Part shown: in pieces, positions 22,101 through 32,200 of the stretch | Layout: each line of letters begins with the position of its first letter | Numbering within the stretch: position 1 is the first letter of the stretch | Program-made: the position numbers and the translations under genes | NCBI GenBank assembly: GCA_037013685.1 | Contig: CM072886.1 | Coordinates: 496,001-560,000 of the forward strand | From: Acridotheres tristis | Taxonomy: Eukaryota; Chordata; Aves; Passeriformes; Sturnidae | DNA length: 64,000 nucleotides | Direction of reading: 5' to 3' | The notes under the pieces: model-generated | What the model saw: the letters and a program-made list of their open reading frames with translations, nothing else | Database searches by the model: none | Told to the model about the DNA's origin: nothing

Positions 22101-25100
22101 CTGGGGCTGGGGGCTGGCACTGATCCCTGCCTGGGGCTGGGGGCTGGCCCTGATCCCTGCCTGGGGCTGGGGGGTGGCCCTGATCCCTGCCTGGGGCTGG
22201 GGGCTGGCCCTGATCCCTGCCTGGGGCTGGCCCTGATCCCTGCCTGGGGCTGGGGGGTGGCCCTGATCCCTGCCTGGGGCTGGGGGGTGGCCCTGATCCC
22301 TGCCTGGGGCTAGGGGCTGGCCCTGATCCATGCCCGGGGCTGGGGGCTGGCCCTGATCCCTGCCTGGGGCTGGGGGGTGGCCCTGATCCCTGCCTGGGGC
22401 TGGGGGGTGGCCCTGATCCCTGCCTGGGGCTGGGGGGTGGCCCTGATCCCTGCCTGGGGCTGGGGGCTGGCCCTGATCCCTGCCTGGGGCTGGCCCTGAT
22501 CCCTGCCTGGGGCTGGGGGGTGGCCCTGATCCCTGCCTGGGCCTGGGGGCTGGCCCTGATCCCTGCCTGGGCCTGGGGGCTGGCCCTGATCCCTGCCTGG
22601 GGCTGAGGGGTGGCCCTGATCCCTGCCTGGGGCTGGGGGGTGGCACTGATCCCTGCCTGGGGCTGGCCCTGATCCCTGCCTGGGGCTGGGGGGTGGCACT
22701 GATCCCTGCCTGGGGCTGGGGGCTGGAACTGGGCCTGGGGGCTGGCCCTGATCCCTGCCTGGGGCTGGGGGCTGGCCCTGATCCATGCCCGGGGCTGGGG
22801 GCTGGCCCTGCTCCCCGCTTGGGACTGTCACTGCTCCCTGCCCAAGGTGCTGGGAATGTTCTCACCGATGGCTGATACTGTCCTGGCATAAATTCCTGAA
22901 TGCCAAAGCATTTTCCCTGTTGGACGGGAGGGGGTCTGACCCAAGGGCATGGGTGCCCAGGAGCCCAGCATCCCAACGCCTGGGCTGCCATGTCTCTGCC
23001 TCTGGCTGCCCACAGCCAGGCTCATTCCTGGAGCTGCCTGTCCAGGCCTGGAGCAGGCAGGAGGTGGCCGCACCCCCACCAGCCCCCCCGTGTCCCCCCA
23101 GTGCTCTCCGGGGTCTTCACCGACGTGGAGGCGTCGCTGAAGGAGATCCGGGACCTGCTGGAGGAGGACGAGGCGCAGGAGCGGAAGCTGCAGGAGCTGC
23201 TGGGGAGGGTCCCGCCGGCACCAGGGTCCCCCCCGGGGCTGGCCGAGGTGAGCAAGGAGTGCTCCAAGTACCTGGAGCTGCACGAGAAGGCGAGTTTCAC
23301 CAACACCGAGCTGCACCGCGCCATGAACCTGCACCTGGGCAACCTGCGCCTGCTCGGCGGCCCCCTGGAGCAGGTCCGGGCTGCACTGCCCACTCCCACC
23401 CTCTCCGAAGGTGAGTCCTGGCCTGGGGGGCTGCATGTTTCCCCCCGGGCTAGGGGAGGCAGGGCTGTACCCCTTGTGTCCCCGTGTGTCACCTGGCGCT
23501 GGCACCGTCTGTGTCAGGGGGGTGGGAGTTGTCCCCAGGGAATGTGCAGAGTGTCCCCTGTCTGGGGACAAAGGGGACAGAGACTGTCCCAGGCAAGGCC
23601 TGGCTCTGCGGGTTCCCTGCGGTTCCTCGGGCCCCGCCCCTGACCCCGCCCCACCCCCAGATGACAAACAGGTGCTGCAGAACCTGAAGCGCATCCTGGC
23701 CAAGGTGCAGGAGATGCGCGACCAGCGCATGTCCCTGGAGCAGCAGCTGCGGGAGATGATCCAGAAGGACGACATCACCACCTCGCTGGTCACCACCGAC
23801 CGCTCCGAGATGAAGGTGGGGCTGGGGACAGCCCCGTGTCCCAACCAGGGACCGCCCTGTCCCAGAGCCCCGCCCACGCCCCGTGTCCCTGCAGAAGCTC
23901 TTCGAGGAGCAGCTGAAGAAGTACGACCAGCTCAAGGTGTACCTGGAGCAGAACTTGGCTGCCCAGGAGAACGTGCTCAAGGCTCTGACCGACGCCAACG
24001 TCAAATACGCGGCCGTGCGCAAGGCCCTGGCCGAGGTGGAGCACAAGTGAGTGAGGGGCACGGTGCCCTGGAGGGGTCTCGGTGCCCAGGAACAGCCCTC
24101 ACCCCCCTGGGACAGGTGTGGGGCCACCACTGGCTTCTCCTGTCCTACCCCATGCTGGGGCTGTGGTGATTTGTCCTGTCCTTGTGCCCCTCCCAGTGGA
24201 ACTGGAGTGTCCCACAGGTGCCTGGAGCTGGGTGCCCACCTTTACCCTGGCACTGCCTCCTACTGAGCCCCTCTGTGCCCCTGTCCCAGGTGGAACACGA
24301 CCGTGCAGACCCTGGTGGCCTCCTACGAGGCCTATGAGGACCTGATGAAGAAGTCCCAGGAGGGGAAGGATTTCTACACGGACCTGGAGGGGAAGGCAGC
24401 CAAGCTGCTGGAGCGGGCACGGGCAGCGTGCCAGGCCAGCGAGGCCCACCGGCAGCAGCTGCTGGAGAGGTGGGTGGGCACAGACCCAGTGAGAGCCCGG
24501 GTGAGGAGCGCCTTTGGGAGCTGTGGGTGGGCTCTGGGGGCACGGGGAGGCCTCTTGGTGCCAGGGGGGCAGCAGCCAGCCCCACACTGAGCCCCCTGCC
24601 CCCCCCCCAGGGAGCTGAAGAAGCAGCCGCCGCCCCGGCCCACGGCTCCCAAGCCCCCCCTGCAGAAGAAGCCACTGGACGAGGCCGGGGGCCCCGAGGT
24701 GGCCGAGTTGGGCTCGCTGGTGCTGTCGGAGCTGCCGGAGGAGCTGCGGAGCCTCCCCCCCGAGCTGCTGCCCGGGCCCCTGGGCCAGCTGCCCCCCCCA
24801 GCGCTGGCCGCCCTGGCCGGGGGCCCGCAGCCCTACATGCTGCCAGGGGGGGTGGCCAGCGCTCCGCTGCCCCCCATGGCCCCCACGCCGCCCTTCCCGG
24901 GGCACTACCGCCTGCCCGGGCCTCCCGCCGTGCCCGGCCCCTTTGCTCCCGCCGGGGGCGTCCCGGGGCAGCTCCTGCAGCCCTCGGCCCCGGCCGGGCC
25001 CGCGCCCAGCTCCGCCGCCCCGCAGCTCTTCCCGGCCGCGCCCCTGATCCGCGCCCCGGCACAGCCGGGCTTCGCCGGGGGCCCCCACGTGCTGCCCCCG

Positions 25101-28100
25101 CGCTCGTCGCCCCAGCACGGGCCCCTGCCCGCTCCCCCCTACGGCCTGGGCCAGCCCGGGGCAGCCCCCGGCCCGCTCCGGCCGCCCGTGCCGGGGGCAG
25201 CGCCCGTGGGTGCCCAGCCGGGGGTGGGTGGCCACGAGCCCCCGGGCACGCGCCCGGCCACCACCACGGTGGACAGCGTCCAGGCCCCCATCTCCAGCTG
25301 CTCCGTGCCCCCCCGGGGACCCTCGGGCCCCTTCCTGCCCCCCCAGCGCCCGGGGGGGCCCCCGGCGCCGTTCCCCTACAGTGCGGGGGGGGTTCAGCCC
25401 TTCGGGGCACCGGCTCAGGCCCCCTTCCCCCCGGCACAGCCGCCGCCCGCCTTCGCCCAGGGCCCCCAGCAGTTTCCCCCCGGTCCCTTCCTGCCCCCGG
25501 GTCGGGCCCAGGCCCCTCTGCCCTTCCAGCAGCCCCCCCGAGTCCCCCTGGCTGCCCCGGCCCCCCAGTTCCCGCAGCAGCCCTTCCCCGGTGCGGGGGC
25601 TCAGCTGCCCCCGCCGGCCCCGGGACAGGCCCCGCTGCCCCCACAGCTCTACCAGCTCCCCGGGCAGGACCAGCTGCCCCCCACGGGCCTGGCCCCACAC
25701 CCGGGGGCCGTGCCCTTCCCCAGGACCTCTGTCCCGAGCGGCCCCCCGCCCCTGGGGGGGCTGCAGCCGGTGCCCCCCGGCTCCCCCGCGCTGCCCTTCT
25801 GCCCCAGCCCGGCCCCCCAAAGCGCTCAGCTGCCCCCCGGGACCATGGCCCTGTGTCCTCCCGCACCCGCCCCCCCCAGCCAGGCCCCTTCTCCCGGGCC
25901 CCTGCAGGGTGCCGTGGTGGTCCCGGGCCCGCTGGTGCCGTCCCCGGCCCCGTCCCCGTCCCCAGCGCTGCCCATGCAGCCCCCGGCTCCGCGGGCTCCT
26001 CCCGCGCTGCCCCCGCCGGGCTCCGGGGACGCTCCGTTCCCGCGGCAGAGCCCCTGCCCCGCAGACCTGCTGTCCTCCAGCCCCGAGAGCCAGCCGGGCG
26101 GCTCGGCCGCGCCCGGGGGGCTGCTGCAGCCCACCAAGGCGGGGCCGCAGGAGGGGCAGCGGCCCCGGGCCGTGCAGCTCATCGAGGCCGACCCGTACGC
26201 GGAGCCCGAGCGCGTCCGGCGGCTGCTGGCGGAGCTGGAGCGGTTCCGTGCCCTGGCCGAGCGGCTGGAGCGGCCCGCGCCCGGCGGAGGCTCCGAGCTG
26301 GACGCGCTCTGGAAGGAGCTGCAGGAGGCCCAGGAGCGCGACGCCCGGCAGCGCTCCATCGCCATCGCCCGCTGCTACTCCATGAAGAACCGGCACCAGG
26401 ACATCATGCCCTACGACCGCAACCGCGTCGTGCTGCGCTCGGGCAAGGACGACTACATCAACGCTAGCCGCGTGGAGGACCTGTCCCCGTACTGCCCCGC
26501 CCTCATCGCCACCCAGGCCCCGCTGCTCGGCACCGCCGCCGACTTCTGGCTCATGATCTACGAGCAGAAGGTGTCCGTGGTCGTCATGCTCGTGTCCGAG
26601 CAGGAGCTGGACAAGGTGCGTCCTGCCCTGGGTGCGGGGTCCCGAGGCCGGGACACCCTGCCCGGTGCCCGTGGGCGAGGGGCACCAGCCCCTGCGGGCC
26701 CCGAGGGTCCCGGGGTGTGCTGACAGCCCGTCCCATGGCAGAAGGTGCTGCGGTACTTCCCGTCGGAGCGGGGCCAGCCCGTGGCTCAGGGCCCGCTGAC
26801 CGTGGTGCTCACCAGCCTGCGGGTCACCCCCACGCACGTGGAGCGGATGCTGACGCTGCAGTACCGAGACCAGAGCCTCAAACGCACCGTGGCTCACCTG
26901 CAGTTCACCTCCTGGCCTGAGCTGTACGTGGGGGACAAGGGGGGGTCCTGGGAGCCCTGATCTGCAGGGACGGTTCTGGGACCGCGGCTCTGGAGTCGGG
27001 GACCCCGAGTGCAGACCCCCAACGAGTGTGTGTCCCCCCACCCGCAGGGGCCTGCCCGACAGCAAGGGGAGCCTCCTGCGCTTCATCCAGGAGGTGCACG
27101 GCCATTACCTGCACCAGCGCCCGCTGCACACCCCCGTCGTGGTGCACTGCAGGTGAGCAGGGCCGGGGGGCTCCCGGGGCAGGGGAGAGGGGCTCCCCCC
27201 ATCTGTGGGGTGTGTCACGCTCGGGGGTCTCTCTGCAGCTCCGGCGTGGGCCGCACCGGCGCCTTCTGCCTGCTGTACGCGGCCGTGCAGGAGGTGGAGG
27301 CTGGCAACGGCATCCCGGACCTGGCACAGCTGGTGAGGCGCATGCGGCAGCAGCGCAAGCACATGCTGCAGGAGAAGGTACTGCAGGGGGGCTGCAGCCC
27401 CCCCGGGGTGCAGGGGGCAGGGGCTGCACCCCTCGGGCCTCACCGTGTCCCCCCTCCCCTGCAGCTGCACCTCAAGTTCTGCTTCGAGGCCGTCCTGCTG
27501 CACGCCGAGCAGGTGCTGCTGCGCCACGGCGTGGGCGGCCCCGCCCTGGCCAAGCCCCCCAACAGCACCTCCCCCAAGGTGGGTGTAGGGGGTGTCGGGG
27601 GGGTTTTGGGGAGCTCTGCCCATCCCAGGGCTCACGGGGCCGCTCTCCCCCAGCTCTACTTCCAGCAGGACCCGCAGGACCTGGTGCTGGGGGGGGATGT
27701 TCCCATCAGCTCCATCCAAGCCACCATCGCCAAGCTCAGCATCAAACCGGGGGGGCCCAGCACCGAGCCCGGGGAGGGCTGGGGGGTGGATCCCACCCCT
27801 GCTCCAGACCCCGTGGAGCCCGAGGTGCCACTGGTGATTCCTGACGGCGTCGTGGACGGTGTCGGTGCCCCCGACCCCGAGCCCCCCGCCCCGAGGCCGC
27901 CCCTCCCCGAGCCGCCGGGTGACACTGAGAGCAGCAACCACGTTGGGGGAGAGAGCCCCGAGGGGCCGCCAGAGCCCCCCGCTGCCCCCCCAGCCTCCTC
28001 CTCCTCCTCACTGGAGCTCCTGGCCTCGCTGACGCCCGAGGCCTTCAGCCTGGACGCGTCCCTCAAGGGCAAGCAGCGCATGAACAAGCAGAACTTCCTG

Positions 28101-28193
28101 CAGGCACAGCCGGGCGAGGGGCTCCGGGGGCCCCGGCCCAGCGACGACCCCCTCAGCATGCTCGACCCCCTCTGGACCCTCAACAAGGCGTGA
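16193..28193 (+). CDS. PTPN23: HD-PTP, Bro1-domain tyrosine-phosphatase-like protein
   Basis: HD-PTP works with ESCRT complexes in endosomal sorting of receptors. Coding exons: 16193-16276, 16865-16939, 17505-17632, 17980-18056, 18163-18212, 18680-18811, 19677-19757, 20135-20266, 20430-20477, 20686-20742, 20876-20934, 21201-21280, 21367-21481, 21614-21679, 21783-21928, 23102-23410, 23661-23815, 23895-24046, 24290-24469, 24611-26615, 26742-26923, 27048-27152, 27239-27377, 27465-27578, 27654-28193. They total 5211 nt, 1736 codons; human is 1636. The order is Bro1 domain (about 1-360, starting MEAVPRMPMIWLDLKEAG), coiled-coil V domain (about 360-710), a long proline-rich region (about 735-1235, one 2-kb exon), the PTP domain (about 1290-1560) and a C-terminal tail ending LDPLWTLNKA. 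The P-loop reads HCSSGVGRTG (Cys about 1472) and the WPD loop reads WPE, as in human HD-PTP, so low or no catalysis is expected. Confidence 0.96.
18340..18665 (+). mobile_element. CR1 LINE 3' fragment
   Basis: Sense CR1 tail in PTPN23 intron 5, with the 'gaacagagagggaggagagggaa', 'aggaagttcagtttggatattg' and 'gtggatgtggcacttgggga' type blocks. It ends about 15 bases before the exon 6 acceptor. Confidence 0.7.
18968..19500. other. AT-rich island in PTPN23 intron 6
   Basis: Roughly 530 bases are strongly AT-rich, with long T runs and ATTATATA-type stretches, inside an otherwise GC-rich gene. Both edges are abrupt. I cannot assign it; an inserted mobile element or nuclear mitochondrial DNA are possibilities. 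Confidence 0.7.
19780..20000 (+). mobile_element. CR1 LINE 3' fragment
   Basis: Sense CR1 tail in PTPN23 intron 7, recognised from 'gagggactggaatggattcc' and 'cagctgtggctgcccctgga' type blocks. Confidence 0.65.
21940..22805. repeat. 30-bp GC-rich minisatellite in PTPN23 intron 15
   Basis: About 28 units of 30 bp built on CCCTGATCCCTGCCTGGGGC followed by TGGGGGCTGG or TGGGGGGTGG. A few shortened units lack the G-rich half. Because the period is a multiple of three, long open frames appear on both strands; these are repeat artefacts. Confidence 0.92.
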
Positions 28194-28274
28194 GGGGGGC
28201 GGGGGCCCCCCGGCCCCCAGCCCCACTTTATTTGACTCCAGGTAGAACTGACTTTTTCAGCTCTTTGCTACTAA

Positions 28275-28280
28275 AATAAA
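28275..28280 (+). terminator. PTPN23 polyadenylation signal AATAAA
   Basis: A canonical hexamer 82 bases after the TGA stop at 28191-28193, giving a very short 3' UTR. Confidence 0.8.
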
Positions 28281-28361
28281 GCGAGTTTATCTGCAGGGCC
28301 GACCCTGGTGCTGCGGGACGGAGGGAGGGCTCCGGGCTGAGGCAGGCTCGGGTTAGTTCCG

Positions 28362-28367
28362 TTTAAT
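28362..28367 (-). terminator. Candidate SCAP polyadenylation signal ATTAAA
   Basis: The plus strand reads TTTAAT, so the minus strand has ATTAAA about 930 bases past the SCAP stop. It is the best candidate in the interval and would place SCAP cleavage about 50 bases from that of PTPN23. Confidence 0.5.
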
Positions 28368-28880
28368 GGATGTTCTGCACACGTTATAAAACACGGTCGG
28401 TACAAAAAGCGTCCCCTGTACAGCACAAAGGTACAGCTGGGCGAAGGCCACCCGCGGGGGGCTGGGCCGGGGTCCCGGGGGTCCCCCTGCCCCGGGCCGG
28501 CGCCGCCTCTACAATCACCGGGGGTCAAGAACGGACGTGACGGGCAGGGCGGGAGGAGGCCCGGCCTGGGGAGGGGAGCGGGGCCGCCGGGCCGGGGACA
28601 GCGCCGGCTGCTGCCACGGGCCTGGCTGAGCACGGTGGTCCCGCTGTGGCCCCGCCGGCCCCTCCCCAGCGCTGCAGGAGGGGGGCGAGGGCTCCGCCCG
28701 CTCCCAACCTGAGAAAAGCGTCCTCTGGCCCCGCAGCGGGAAGAGGAGGAGGAAAGGGAGGAGGAGGAAGGGGAAGGTGCTATTGCTGCAGACGGGGCGC
28801 AGGAGGGAGCCGGGCAGGGCGGCTGTGCCAGGGCACTGAAGGGCAGCACTGCTGGGGCTGGGCCCCCGCGCCCCCTGCCC

Positions 28881-28915
28881 CAATAAATAACTATTTACAG
28901 CGTATAAATAAATAG
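28881..28915 (-). promoter_or_regulatory. AU-rich element cluster in SCAP 3' UTR
   Basis: On the minus strand this reads TATTTATTTATA, then about ten bases later GTTATTTATTG: overlapping ATTTA motifs and a TTATTTATT nonamer in an otherwise GC-rich 3' UTR. By family knowledge such elements can control mRNA stability. Confidence 0.45.
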
Positions 28916-29298
28916 AGTGGGGGCAGCTGCGGCCCCGGGCGGGGTCGGGCGGGGCCCGACCGCGCCCTAAGGCACCTGGGGGCCGAGCCGCGGCCACGAG
29001 GGGTCGGTCCCGGCCCCCTCCCGGCTGCCACCCGGGGCCGGGGCTGGCCGAGGGCTGCCCGGTGCCCTGGGGGCGGTGCTGGGCCGGGACAGCCGCAGCT
29101 GGGTGCCCAGCCTGGGAGCCACCACTGTCCCCGCCCCTGCCCTATCCCACCCCCGTGGGAGTCCCCGAGCCCCCACGGGAGATGCTGGGCCGGGGAGAGC
29201 AGCAGGAGGGGCGGCCCCAGCCCGCCCGGGCACGGATGGAGCCACGGAGCCGGCCCAGCCCCGAGCCCCGCCTCAGTGCCGCCGGCCCCTCCTCCTGC

Positions 29299-32200
29299 TC
29301 AGTCCAACTTCTCCAGCACCGAGGGCACGTAGACCAGGCTGAGCTCGCTGCCGAAGTTGCAGACGATGGCGGCGTTCTCCAGCACCAGGATCTGCCGCGC
29401 CGGCTGCGACTCGTTGCTCTTGCCCAGGTAGACGGTCTGGAGCAGGTCCCCGTAGCCGATGTCCCAGAAGGACACGCAGCCCTGGCCCCCCGTGACCAGC
29501 AGGTTGTCGGAGATGACGCCCAGGCTGGCGCCGCAGCCCAGCTCCTGCGGGACAGGGCGGAGAGCTCAGCTCCAGGGGCTGGCAGTGGGACAGAGCCTTG
29601 CACTGAGCCCGGCCTATCCTGAGCCTCTGCGTGTGACAGGGAGGCTTTTCCAGGCATGTGGAGATGGAACAGAGGCTCCTCAGCCTCCAAGCACAGCAGA
29701 GCTCTCTGGAGGGTATGGTGGGGGCCTGGAAAATCCAGGGGAACCCCTGAGGGTGTGAGGTGGAGCTGGGAAGGGGCTCAGCCTGGAGAAAAGGAGGCTC
29801 AGGGGGGCCCTTGTGGCTCTGCACAACTCCCTGACAGGAGGGGACAGTGGGGAGACTGGGCTCTGCTCCCAGGGAACAGGGACAGGAGGAGAGGGAACGG
29901 CCTCAGGATGGGCCAGGAGAGGTTCAGGTTGGACATCAGGAGGAATTTCTGCATGGAAAGGGTGATGAGACATTGGAAGGGGCTGCCCAGGGTAGCAGAG
30001 GGGAAGGATTGAAAAGCCAGGTGGATGTGGCACCTGGGGACACAATCAGTGGCGGCCTTGGCAGAGCAGGGGGGTCCCGGTTTGGACTCTGCGGTCTCCG
30101 AGGGTTTTGCACCCCGAGCAGTTCCCGGTTTCCTGGTTCACCCTCCCCTGCGGCCCACAGTCCCACCTGCTGGATGGAGTAGAGCTTGATGCCCGAGCTG
30201 CGGTCCCAGATGCTGATGATGTCATCCAGGCCGCTGCTGATGACGCAGGACGTGGTGCAGGTCAGCGAGGTGACGTCCCCACGGTGGGCGAACATGTGGC
30301 TCACACGGCTGCCTGTCAGCACGTCCCACAGGCAGATGGCCCCGTCCTGGCCACCGCTGGCCAGCACCATGGTCTGCACGACACCAGGGCCACGTCAGTG
30401 CCAGGGCACACACGGTGCCACCAGCACTCCTGGCTGCAGGAGGTCACACAGGTGTGGGCTGGGACCTTGGACTGCCAGCCCAGGGGTTCCCTGCCTGTTC
30501 TTGGGCTTGAGCAGCCTGGGGGAAACAGATCCCAGGTGCCCCAAGTTCACTTAGATGGGGTGGGAGAGCAGCTGGGGGCACATGTTGGCTTAGGGAGCAC
30601 GCTGGGGGCTCTCACTCCTCCTCCCTGGGGGCTCAGGCTCTGTTTTGGGCCTGCTCACCCCCACCTGGCAGTGCAGGAACAGGGATTCCCTGCTCCAAAA
30701 GGACAGAGAAGCAAGACATCTCTAGGTAAAGAGGCTGCTGAGCTTACAGTGAGCTGGGGGAAAACTCTGGCTCGGCCAGAGAGAGATGGAGGGACCCAGG
30801 TGGTGCCTCCAGCTGAGCTACTGGACCAGGGATGAAGCCAGGTATGGGCTGAGGGATAGGCTCAGGTATCAGCTCAGGTGAGGCAGGTGAGGGCTCAGGC
30901 CCAGCACTCCCCTGTACCTGGTCGATGTACACGGCTGTGATGGCTCCCGAGTGGCCCTGCAGGGTGAACAGGCAGCACGAGTCCTCCAGCCGGAACACCT
31001 GGGGCACGAGAGGCTGAGTGAGGCTCTGGGGCCACCTGAGCTCCCCACGACACAGCAGATCCCACCTGGTCCCACTGTGGCACAGCCAGACCTGCCCACA
31101 GTGCCAGGGGCCATGGCTGCTTGTGGCCACGAGAGCAGGGCAGGGATTGTCCCCCTGTGCTGGCCCTGCTGAGGGACCCCCTGGAATCCTGGGGGCAGCT
31201 CCGGGCCCCTCCCAACAGGAGAGCCCTGGAGGGGCTGGAGGTGTCCAGGGGATGGAGCTGGGAAGGGGCTGGGGGAGCTGGGAAGGGGCTCAGCCTGGAG
31301 AAAAGGAGGATCAGGGGGAACTTGTGGCTCTGCACAACTCCCTGACAGGAGGGGACAGCCGGGGGGATTTGGGATCTGCTACCAGGGAACAGGGACAGGA
31401 GGAGAGGGAGGTTGAGGCTGGATATTGGGAAAACTCCTTCATGGAAAGGGTGGTCAGGCATTGGAAGGGGCTGTCCAGGGCAGTGGTAGAGACTCTATCC
31501 CTGGAGAAATTTAAAAGCCTTGTGGATGTGGCACTTGGAAACATGGGTTAGTGGTGGCCTTAGCAGTGCTGGGGACTGGTTGGACTTGATAGTGTTGAAG
31601 AGCTTTTTCAACCTCAGTGATTCCATAATTCTTTGCAGTCAGCCATTCCTAAGGCATGAGGGTCCCACACTCAGCTCAGGGTGGCACTCCCCGGGCTCTG
31701 TCCTTCCACCTCCCCACCTGCGGGCGGGTGAAGAGAAGGCCGAACTCCCCCTCCCGCTGTGGGCCCAGGAGCTGTGGCTGTCCCCTGACTCACGCGGAGG
31801 GTGTGGTCCTGGCTGCCGGTGACGAGGCGGCCGGCGGCGGCCCTGAGCGCCGTGATGGGTTTGTGGTGCGCGCACGCCACGCTGTGCGTGAGCTGGCAGC
31901 GCACGGCGGCACCGCGGCACAGCTCCGGAGACGGCGGCAGGCTGCTCCGGCCCGGCCCACCTGCGGGGACACACCTGCCGTGGGGAAGGGCACCTCGGGC
32001 TGCTGGGCTTTAGGGCTGGTTCTGCAGCGAACCCTCCGTGCTTGAGGAAACTGGAGTGAGGGTCTCAACAGGGGCAGAGATTCCAGAATGGTTTGGGACA
32101 GCCAGGGTCTCAACAGGGTCAAGGAATTCCAGACTGCTCTGGGATGGAAGAGACCTTAAAGCCCATCCTCTTAGGGCAGGGACACCTTCCAGTGTTCCAG

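Noticed and set aside
22017..22991. A 324-codon minus-strand frame with APGRDQGQPP-type repeats
   Set aside because: It is the 30-bp minisatellite read in an open frame.
24428..26467. Long alternative plus-strand frames over PTPN23 exon 20
   Set aside because: They are proline/alanine/arginine-rich shadows of the real frame, which alone keeps frame across junctions and gives the PTP domain.
24099..27086. A 995-codon open frame on the minus strand opposite PTPN23
   Set aside because: It lies opposite the extremely GC-rich coding exon and crosses PTPN23 exon-intron borders; composition alone removes stop codons, and it resembles no protein.
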